Assembly (NCBI GenBank): GCA_023145595.1
Contig: JAGLDM010000333.1
Span: 1-5,149 of the forward strand
Length of the DNA: 5,149 nt
Direction of reading: 5' to 3'
Source: Flavobacteriaceae bacterium
Lineage (GTDB): Bacteria; Bacteroidota; Bacteroidia; Flavobacteriales; Flavobacteriaceae
Positions 1-5,149 of the stretch are shown here, one piece after another. A program made the position numbers and the translations under genes. The notes below the pieces were generated by a model. The model did no database searches, was not told where the DNA came from, and worked only from the letters and a program-made list of their open reading frames with translations. Each line of letters begins with the position of its first letter. Position 1 is the stretch's first letter.

Positions 1-117
1 AGACATAATTCAAAATTTATTTTGTGTTTTATGCATAAAAACACAAAAAACACTAACATCTACTCGTTTTTTTTACACAAAAACCCTAAAATACTGATTA
101 AAAACCTATTAACCCCT
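1..117. other. Non-coding 3' flank of the addA-type gene
   Basis: This AT-rich stretch lies downstream of the minus-strand helicase-nuclease gene and reaches the left edge. No credible coding frame is visible. It contains an AT-rich inverted repeat (listed separately) and two copies of ACACAAAAA, at 41-49 and 75-83. No GC-rich terminator stem follows the helicase gene before the edge, so it is unclear whether that transcript ends here or continues into a gene beyond the window. Confidence 0.6.
20..48. repeat. AT-rich inverted repeat downstream of addA-type gene
   Basis: The arms TTTTGTGTTTT (20-30) and AAAACACAAAA (38-48) are perfect reverse complements around a 7-base loop. The central TTTTATGCATAAAA (27-40) is itself palindromic, so a longer stem with one bulged A is also possible. 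It could be a weak transcription end point for the minus-strand gene or an operator for a gene beyond the left edge. The stem has few G-C pairs and no clean T-run follows it on either strand, so a strong intrinsic terminator is unlikely. Confidence 0.35.
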
Positions 118-3100
118 CTACAGAACCTCTTCAACAACAATCTTAGAGTCGATATAAACAAGTAATTTTTTTTCTATTTCATAGCCCATTTCATTATACG
201 TTAAGGCATATTCATTAATTTGATTTCGATAATCCTCCTTCTGTACTCCTGTTTTATAGTCTATAATTACGGCTTTGCCCTCTGCTATCCAAACTCGATC
301 TGGCACTTGTATTTTACCAGAACCCGACACAAGCGCTTTTTCATTCATCACTACACTCTTAGAATTTGGCTGATAATAGTTAAATAAATCCTTGTGATTT
401 ATAATTCCTTTCACAATTGCTGTTATTTCAACCACCTCGTCTATTCCTATATGCCCCTCAAGAAGCAATTTTTCTAAGACGCCATCCACATCGGGAGCCC
501 ACTTGATTTGTGATAATACAAAATGAATTAGGTTTCCATACTCAATAGCGTTTCCTTGTTCTGTATCCCATAATTTAGAAGCATTTGTTGCAATTGAAAT
601 GGTTCTGTTTAGCCATGAATTGGAAATAAATTGTTCCTGAAATATTGGAACTACTTTTTGATCATTACTCGACTCCGAAACATCAACAACTTTGGTTTTG
701 TCTCCAAATTCAAAACACACCTCATTTTCTGTATTTGTGTTTTGAACTTCTTTTGAATTTAAAAAACTTAAAAACAAATCCGAATAATATCCTGCTTGAT
801 CCAAATCTTTATATTTGTCATTATTTTTACTTATAACATACAATTGCTCAACAGGTCTAGTTAAAGCAACATATAAAAGATTTAAATTATCTAATTGAAT
901 TTCTTCTCTTCGCTGATTGTAAATTGTTTCTCCATAACTGCTGATATAGCCTATCTTTTTTGAATAATCTAACAGTGATGATTCGAAACTCATACCTGCG
1001 TCGGTTTTCAAATTATCAAACCATATTTTTGGGTTTTGCTCTTTGTAAATTTCCAAATCGTATGGAAAAATTACGATGGGAAACTCCAATCCTTTTGACT
1101 TATGAATGGTCATTATCTGAACCGCATCTTGCCCCTCTGGAAGAACTACACTTAGGCTGTCTTTTTTCCGCTCCCAATATTCCAGAAAATCATTTAAGCC
1201 GTAGCCTCTTTTTTGTTCATATTCCAACACTACATCTAGAAAAGACTGTACGTATAAATTTGTTCTTTCTAAGAGGTTAAATCCGCGTAAAACATATTCT
1301 ACCCCGTCATAAAAAGGCAATTTAACAAACTCTTTTTCATTAAAATTAAACCCAAATTCCACAAGAGGCTCAAATATTTCGGAAATTGGTTTATTAACAT
1401 TTTCGTCTAATAAATGATGAATATTTGAAGTTTCATTCAATTGAGTTCCTAAAAAATACAATGCATTTGCAATTGCTTTTTTATCTGATGGATTATAAAT
1501 TATGGTGAAAATATAAATCAGAAATTCTACGACCTCATCATTTTTAAGCAGAAGTGTTTCAGAAGAAATTATCGGAATATTGTGTTGTGTTAAATAGTCT
1601 GAAACAGAAATTCCTTGTTTTTTTGTCCGAACTAAAACACAAACATCTTTTCTGTCAAAATTATCGTCCAAATTCTCAATAATGGATCGTACTTTTTTGG
1701 GGTAAACCAAATCCTTTTCTGGGTCTTTTTTATCAATATTTAATAACGAAACTTGAACATACCCTTTTACTTCGCTAAAAGTTTTTTGATCGCTCCCTTC
1801 TTTATACATGTTTCTGTATTCATCTTTTCCCAAAAAATCAGAAACATAGGTGAAAAAATCATTATTAAATTTAACTATTTCAATAGTACTTCTATAATTC
1901 GTGTCAAGGTTTTTGATTTCACTTTTAACGGTGAATTCGTTTTTGTCATTCTCTTGAGACAATTCTATAAATTGCTCCGCTCTCCCACCTCGCCATCTAT
2001 AAATTGCTTGTTTTGCATCTCCAACTAACATTAAACTTCCACGTTCTCCCATTTCTGACTCAGAACTCAAAGCATTTTCAATAAGTGGAATTAAGTTTTT
2101 CCACTGTAATTCTGAGGTATCTTGCATTTCATCAATAAAATAATATCGAAACTTTTCTCCGATACGCTCATAGATAAAGGGCGCTGGCTCATTCCTTATT
2201 TCATCAGAAATCAACTGATTAAATTCTGCATTTAAACGAATATTGTTTTGCTCTTTAATTTCATCTAGCGCTTTATTAATCTGATTTAATACGGCAAGCG
2301 GAATCAAACTTTTTAACACCAAATTATTTAACACATATTTGGAGTACAACTTTTCAGATTTATCATACAATCCCAAAAGAGAAGGTAAAATAGATTCAAT
2401 CGTCTCTTTAATTTCTTCTGATTTTGACTTTGCATAAAAGGTTTGCTCTTCTATACGTTCTTTCAGTTTACTTTGATCAAAAAATTTGGCTTTACCAAGG
2501 CCGTTTGCCAAATTTAAAAAGTGTTTTGGAAGCATTGAACTATAAAAATCTTTATGCTCTAATCCGCTATTTTCAATAATTGACAACCCCTCTTTTCCTA
2601 ATTTTATAAAATCTGTTTTTAATTGATTTATCTCTATGTTTAACTGCTGCTTTAACTTTATGTAGTCATCAACACTCTTATCTTTTAATTTATTGAGGTG
2701 TGCAAAATGGTTTTCATTTAATAAAACCCGTGAAAACTCTTTTAAATCTCTAGATATATCCCAAGATTTATCATCATCTGCTTTCTCTATTGAATAAGCA
2801 ATGAGCACTTCAGTTAAGGCTTTGTCTTGACCAATTTTTGAAATGAGCACATCAACAGCTTCATCTAATAACATTCCCGCATCCATTTCTACGTCAAAAT
2901 TGAGCGACAGCCCTAAATCAAAAGCAAAACTCCGAATAATTCTATAGGTAAAACTATCAATTGTAGTAATATTAAACGCTCCGTAATTTTGGAGAATTAC
3001 CGCCAACACCTTTTTAGACCTATGCATCAAATCTTCTTCAGAAAGTTTCAATTCTGCACTTAACATTTCCAACATTGGGTTTTGCTTCTCTTCTGAAAAA

Positions 3101-3330
3101 TCTTGAAGACTTTTTAAAACACGCTCTTTCATTTCAGAAGCGGCTTTATTCGTAAAGGTAATTGCTAAAATATTCTGAAATCGAAAAACATCTGTCGTCC
3201 GTAAAATGATTTTGAGATATTCTTTAACAAGCGTAAATGTTTTACCACTTCCTGCAGATGCGTTATATACTTGAAATTGAGATTGACTTTGTGCTGTTTC
3301 TATTTTATCCAAACTACTGCTTTTTACCAA
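118..3330 (-). CDS. addA: RecB/AddA-type UvrD-family helicase with C-terminal nuclease domain
   Basis: This is a superfamily 1 DNA helicase fused to a PD-(D/E)XK nuclease, the architecture of AddA and RecB. Such subunits unwind and trim double-strand DNA ends so that RecA can load. Motifs, numbered from TTG 3330: Walker A ASAGSGKT at 24-31; motif Ia ITFTNKAASEM at 57-67; TIDSF at 123-127; Walker B with D400 and E401 in FIDEMQDT; motif III GDAKQAIYRWRGG at 437-449; NYRS at 478-481; motif V TIHKSKGLEFP at 741-751; motif VI LLYVALTRP at 818-826 with arginine R825. The nuclease domain has H936 (GNLIHF), D1011, D1024 and K1026 in IIDYKTG, then Q1037 and Y1041, so every expected catalytic residue appears present. 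The 1070-residue length fits the family. No ATG lies between the upstream in-frame stop (3355-3357) and Walker A, so the start must be non-ATG: TTG 3330, or TTG 3312 (codon 7). The hairpin at 3332-3356 abuts this start. No AddB partner lies in the window. The symbol is by family resemblance; RecB-like is an equally fair name. Confidence 0.9.
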   Translation of the reverse strand: MVKSSSLDKIETAQSQSQFQVYNASAGSGKTFTLVKEYLKIILRTTDVFRFQNILAITFTNKAASEMKERVLKSLQDFSEEKQNPMLEMLSAELKLSEEDLMHRSKKVLAVILQNYGAFNITTIDSFTYRIIRSFAFDLGLSLNFDVEMDAGMLLDEAVDVLISKIGQDKALTEVLIAYSIEKADDDKSWDISRDLKEFSRVLLNENHFAHLNKLKDKSVDDYIKLKQQLNIEINQLKTDFIKLGKEGLSIIENSGLEHKDFYSSMLPKHFLNLANGLGKAKFFDQSKLKERIEEQTFYAKSKSEEIKETIESILPSLLGLYDKSEKLYSKYVLNNLVLKSLIPLAVLNQINKALDEIKEQNNIRLNAEFNQLISDEIRNEPAPFIYERIGEKFRYYFIDEMQDTSELQWKNLIPLIENALSSESEMGERGSLMLVGDAKQAIYRWRGGRAEQFIELSQENDKNEFTVKSEIKNLDTNYRSTIEIVKFNNDFFTYVSDFLGKDEYRNMYKEGSDQKTFSEVKGYVQVSLLNIDKKDPEKDLVYPKKVRSIIENLDDNFDRKDVCVLVRTKKQGISVSDYLTQHNIPIISSETLLLKNDEVVEFLIYIFTIIYNPSDKKAIANALYFLGTQLNETSNIHHLLDENVNKPISEIFEPLVEFGFNFNEKEFVKLPFYDGVEYVLRGFNLLERTNLYVQSFLDVVLEYEQKRGYGLNDFLEYWERKKDSLSVVLPEGQDAVQIMTIHKSKGLEFPIVIFPYDLEIYKEQNPKIWFDNLKTDAGMSFESSLLDYSKKIGYISSYGETIYNQRREEIQLDNLNLLYVALTRPVEQLYVISKNNDKYKDLDQAGYYSDLFLSFLNSKEVQNTNTENEVCFEFGDKTKVVDVSESSNDQKVVPIFQEQFISNSWLNRTISIATNASKLWDTEQGNAIEYGNLIHFVLSQIKWAPDVDGVLEKLLLEGHIGIDEVVEITAIVKGIINHKDLFNYYQPNSKSVVMNEKALVSGSGKIQVPDRVWIAEGKAVIIDYKTGVQKEDYRNQINEYALTYNEMGYEIEKKLLVYIDSKIVVEEVL

Positions 3331-3331
3331 A

Positions 3332-3356
3332 AAGCCCGAACAAATTGTTCGGGCTT
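3332..3356 (-). terminator. Intrinsic terminator-like hairpin between the VOC and addA-type genes
   Basis: AAGCCCGAACAA (3332-3343) and TTGTTCGGGCTT (3345-3356) are perfect reverse complements around one base; in practice this gives an 11-bp stem with a 3-base loop. Read on the minus strand, the GC-rich part of the stem is followed by five T residues (3333-3329), the form of a rho-independent terminator. It would end transcripts from the VOC gene, whose stop codon is about 140 bases upstream. The plus-strand side is less T-rich and no plus-strand gene ends here. The T-run overlaps the first bases of the proposed TTG start of the helicase gene. Confidence 0.75.
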
Positions 3357-3369
3357 AATTATTTTATCC

Positions 3370-3539
3370 TTAATTTACTTTTTTAATGGCCTCAGAAAAC
3401 GTTTTCAAATCACTTCCATTCATAATTTTGACAGATTCAGTTTCCTTTATATTTATTTTTTTACCACCCGATCAAATACCTGTTCTTCATCAGAAATTAA
3501 TCTTTTACACGTTTCCAACGTAGCGTTCCAATCATCCAC
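3370..3539 (-). pseudogene. Possible frame-broken small coding stretch (unrecognised)
   Basis: Two minus-strand frames join into a coding-like reading. The first opens at GTG 3539, inside the end of the VOC gene in another frame. It reads VDDWNATLETCKRLISDEEQ then VFDRVVKK, and stops at 3453-3455. The second is open from 3471 to its stop at 3370-3372. It reads INIKETESVKIMNGSDLKTF then SEAIKKVN. A one-base shift at the run of seven A residues (minus strand, 3456-3462) would join them into about 57 residues, charged and probably helical. I do not recognise the product. It may be the decayed tail of a lost gene, a small gene with an indel or sequencing error in the A-run, or a chance opening in AT-rich spacer. 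The short ATG-started piece 3423-3370 would code for only 17 residues. Confidence 0.2.
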
Positions 3540-4558
3540 TTTGGAAGTGATTTTTTCGGATCTCTTTTCTCTAAATTAATGTTCCATCCAATTTTTTTGA
3601 TAATTGGCACCTTATGCGTTTCTACAAATTCAATCGGAATTCCATCTGGATCAGAAACGTACGCAAACCGACCTGCAGCTGCTCCCATATCAAAAGATTC
3701 AGCACTATCTACCGTAAAAGGAAAGCCTTTTTCTTTTGCTTCTTCTTTTAATAAATCCATACCAATCGTATCAAAACAAAGATGAATGAACCCTAAATCT
3801 CCCCAAATTCTGTCTTTATAAATATCTTTTCCTTTTTCATCTATTAATTGTACCAGTTCAATTTCTGAAGGTCCCAATAAAGGTGCAAAACCACCACTTC
3901 TTTTAGCAGCATGTTTTAATAAAACTCTTCTTACTTTCCGCTCACCTCCTGGCAAACCCTTAAAGTCTTCAAAAACGCCCGTTTCATCATAAACAACAGT
4001 GTCATACCCCAATATATCTTGATATAATTTCAACGATTCATCTAAATTACTCACCCCTATAATGGCACCAAATATTCCGCCAGTAACCGAATTTGTTTCT
4101 TCAAAAATATAATCGTCTTCTACAATTTGAAAAATATTATCAAAAGGATCTTTTATAAAAAAATGTGGTGAGGAACTCGGCGAATTTACTACCGCTCCTA
4201 ACAGATTTAAGTTTTTGGCATTCATAACATCAAACGCCTTCTTCGGACTTTTGCTTTTTACCTTGGCAATAAAAATACCGATGTCTCCCAATTGAACTTC
4301 AAAAACAGGCTTTGCTGGTTTTTTACCCGTATGTTGCCATACTTCAAAACCTCCACCCGATTGCATATTATATGCTAACACCGCATGACGCGCCCTCTTT
4401 TTGCCTTCTGTATAAGGAAGCATTAATTCGGCTATAGCCTCTTCTTCAAAAACACCAATATCAATTCCGAAATTTTGACGATACCATTTCCATGCAACAT
4501 GTACGTCTGCTACTCCAACTCCGATTTGTTGAATTCCTGTAATATTTTTTTTATCCAT
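3497..4558 (-). CDS. VOC-superfamily protein, 4-hydroxyphenylpyruvate dioxygenase-like
   Basis: This 353-residue protein has two vicinal-oxygen-chelate domains: roughly 8-150, and 160-315 followed by a C-terminal tail. That is the two-domain layout of 4-hydroxyphenylpyruvate dioxygenase (HPPD) and its relatives, which are cytosolic metal enzymes. Family-like segments include GIQQIGVGVAD (8-18), GFEVWQ (70-75), DPFDNIFQIVED (137-148), LGPSEIELVQ (228-237), GFIHLCFD (256-263) and DPDGIPIEFVETH (303-315). Candidate metal ligands in domain 2 are E234, H259 and E310. The first-strand position that carries a His in canonical HPPD lies in GAIIGV (164-169) and has none, so HPPD activity is uncertain. 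I chose ATG 4558 because related proteins begin MDKKN-like just before the first domain; GTG 4579 would add seven residues with no domain content. No tyrosine-degradation gene is adjacent. It is transcribed away from mfd and probably ends at the hairpin at 3332-3356. Confidence 0.85.
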   Translation of the reverse strand: MDKKNITGIQQIGVGVADVHVAWKWYRQNFGIDIGVFEEEAIAELMLPYTEGKKRARHAVLAYNMQSGGGFEVWQHTGKKPAKPVFEVQLGDIGIFIAKVKSKSPKKAFDVMNAKNLNLLGAVVNSPSSSPHFFIKDPFDNIFQIVEDDYIFEETNSVTGGIFGAIIGVSNLDESLKLYQDILGYDTVVYDETGVFEDFKGLPGGERKVRRVLLKHAAKRSGGFAPLLGPSEIELVQLIDEKGKDIYKDRIWGDLGFIHLCFDTIGMDLLKEEAKEKGFPFTVDSAESFDMGAAAGRFAYVSDPDGIPIEFVETHKVPIIKKIGWNINLEKRDPKKSLPKWMIGTLRWKRVKD

Positions 4559-4598
4559 GAGTTCAATTAATAGGTTCACTTCTTTATTTCGTTCTGTA

Positions 4599-4622
4599 AA
4601 CAGCCAAATAACCGCTGTTATT
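4599..4622. repeat. Nested short inverted repeats in the divergent promoter region
   Basis: AACAGC at 4599-4604 pairs with GCTGTT at 4614-4619 across nine bases, and AATAAC at 4607-4612 pairs with GTTATT at 4617-4622 across four. They overlap, so only one can form as a hairpin at a time. The site covers the only -7-like candidate for the VOC gene, so it could be an operator. Repeats of this length also arise by chance in AT-rich spacers. Confidence 0.25.
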
Positions 4623-4660
4623 AAGAAGCTCTAAAATTAAACATTTTATTTTTATGAGTG

Positions 4661-4691
4661 TTTTAATCTAAACAGAATTCGAGTATCTTTG
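4661..4691 (+). promoter_or_regulatory. Bacteroidota-type sigma-A promoter for mfd
   Basis: TATCTTTG at 4684-4691 is an exact match to the Bacteroidota -7 consensus TAnnTTTG. TTTT at 4661-4664 lies 19 bases upstream, the expected place for the -33 box (TTTG), with one mismatch. Transcription would be expected to start a few bases after 4691, giving a leader of only about ten bases before the TTG start at 4707. This is assigned from sequence pattern alone. Confidence 0.6.
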
Positions 4692-4706
4692 CCAAAAAAA
4701 ATATTC

Positions 4707-5149
4707 TTGAGCAAGCAACGTATTGTTTCTGCACTCGATCAATCTTCAAAAGTTAATGAGATTGTTCAACATTTAAAAAAAGACAACACCCATTTTCAAA
4801 TAACGAATTTGGTCGGATCTTCATTGTCTTTTGTTATTTCATCTTCATTTAAATTGGTTGAAAAACCCTACCTATTAATTTTTACCGATAAAGAAGAAGC
4901 GGCCTATTATTTAAATGATTTAGAACAATTAGTAGGCGAAAAGAATGTTCTCTTTTATCCTGGTTCTTATAGAAGACCTTATCAAATTGAAGAGACCGAC
5001 AATGCCAATGTATTATTACGTGCAGAAGTTTTAAATCGGATAAATTCAAGAAAGAAACCTGCGATTATTGTTACCTATCCCGATGCACTATTCGAAAAAG
5101 TAATTACAAAAAAAGAACTTGAAAAAAGCACTTTAAAACTAAGTGTAGG
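4707..5149 (+). CDS. mfd: Transcription-repair coupling factor Mfd, N-terminal part (runs off right edge)
   Basis: Mfd is an SF2 DNA translocase that pushes stalled RNA polymerase off DNA and recruits UvrA for transcription-coupled nucleotide excision repair. Only the first 147 codons of an expected 1,100 or so are here, covering part of the UvrB-like N-terminal region; the RNA-polymerase-binding and helicase domains lie beyond the window. Recognisable segments are LVGSSLSFVIS (35-45), LLIFTDKEEAAYYLNDLEQL (56-75), FYPGSYRRPYQIEETDNAN (83-101), LLRAEVLNRI (103-112) and IIVTYPDALFEKVITKKELE (120-139), which read like flavobacterial Mfd. There is no methionine codon in the visible frame. The best start is TTG 4707, giving MSKQR, just downstream of the promoter. 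The in-frame TTG at 4689 lies inside the -7 box and so ahead of the expected transcript start. No Shine-Dalgarno is visible, as is usual for this phylum. No frameshift was found. Confidence 0.9.
   Translation, partial: MSKQRIVSALDQSSKVNEIVQHLKKDNTHFQITNLVGSSLSFVISSSFKLVEKPYLLIFTDKEEAAYYLNDLEQLVGEKNVLFYPGSYRRPYQIEETDNANVLLRAEVLNRINSRKKPAIIVTYPDALFEKVITKKELEKSTLKLSV

Larger units (their letters stand above)
4559..4706. other. Divergent intergenic promoter region between the VOC gene and mfd
   Basis: This 148-base AT-rich spacer separates the minus-strand VOC gene from plus-strand mfd and should hold promoters for both. The mfd promoter is clear and listed separately. For the VOC gene the best candidate is GTTATTTG on the minus strand (4612-4605), which matches the TTTG half of the Bacteroidota -7 box but not its TA half, so I do not call it. 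Two overlapping short inverted repeats lie here: AACAGC (4599-4604) with GCTGTT (4614-4619), and AATAAC (4607-4612) with GTTATT (4617-4622). Confidence 0.6.

Noticed and set aside
645..836. Plus-strand open frame of 63 codons
   Set aside because: It lies antisense inside the helicase-nuclease gene, starts at TTG, and its translation is low-complexity with no recognisable domain.
960..1280. Plus-strand open frame of 106 codons
   Set aside because: It is antisense to the conserved motif V-VI region of the helicase gene and its product resembles no family; the minus-strand frame fully explains this interval.
1753..2028. Plus-strand open frame of 91 codons with hydrophobic content
   Set aside because: It is antisense to helicase motifs III and IV. 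The Phe/Ile-rich composition is what the complement of Lys/Glu/Asn-rich coding sequence gives.
3310..3344. Possible promoter for the addA-type gene (TTTG at 3344-3341 and TAGTTTG at 3316-3310, minus strand)
   Set aside because: The -7-like element is one base short of TAnnTTTG and the spacer is about 24 bases. Transcription would start after the last usable start codon before Walker A.
3271..3579. Plus-strand open frame of 102 codons spanning the VOC-addA spacer
   Set aside because: It crosses a terminator hairpin and the ends of two real minus-strand genes, has an aromatic-rich complement-like composition, and shows no domain.
3579..3785. Plus-strand open frame of 68 codons
   Set aside because: It is antisense to the conserved second domain of the VOC protein and has no independent support.
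4556..4579. Extended GTG start for the VOC protein at 4579
   Set aside because: The seven extra residues add no domain content and the ATG at 4558 gives the usual family N-terminus, so the shorter form was preferred.

Overview
This is an AT-rich window from a bacterial chromosome. It most likely comes from the Bacteroidota, probably a member of the Flavobacteriaceae. The evidence is the low G+C, the absence of Shine-Dalgarno sequences, a textbook Bacteroidota -7 promoter box (TAnnTTTG form) before the rightmost gene, and protein sequences that read like flavobacterial AddA/RecB and Mfd. The genus cannot be set from this sequence alone.

Layout from left to right. Positions 1-117 are non-coding and contain an AT-rich inverted repeat. 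Positions 118-3330 (minus strand) encode a complete RecB/AddA-type UvrD-family helicase-nuclease. Positions 3331-3496 are a spacer with a strong terminator-like hairpin directly against the start of the helicase gene, plus a short, frame-broken stretch that looks like coding sequence. Positions 3497-4558 (minus strand) encode a two-domain VOC-superfamily protein related to 4-hydroxyphenylpyruvate dioxygenase. Positions 4559-4706 are a divergent promoter region. Positions 4707-5149 (plus strand) are the first 147 codons of mfd, the transcription-repair coupling factor, which runs off the right edge.

Two of the three genes act in DNA repair. AddA-type enzymes process double-strand breaks for recombination, and Mfd removes stalled RNA polymerase and recruits UvrA. 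They are transcribed divergently and separated by the VOC gene, so no shared operon is visible. The VOC protein is probably metabolic; no tyrosine-catabolism neighbour is present to support a true HPPD role.

Both repair genes lack any usable ATG and seem to start at TTG. No mobile element, CRISPR array, rRNA or tRNA was seen. This is mostly an ordinary housekeeping region, and I found no convincing new system. The points most worth a second look are the terminator fused to the addA start, the broken coding-like stretch at 3370-3539, and the missing first metal ligand in the VOC protein.
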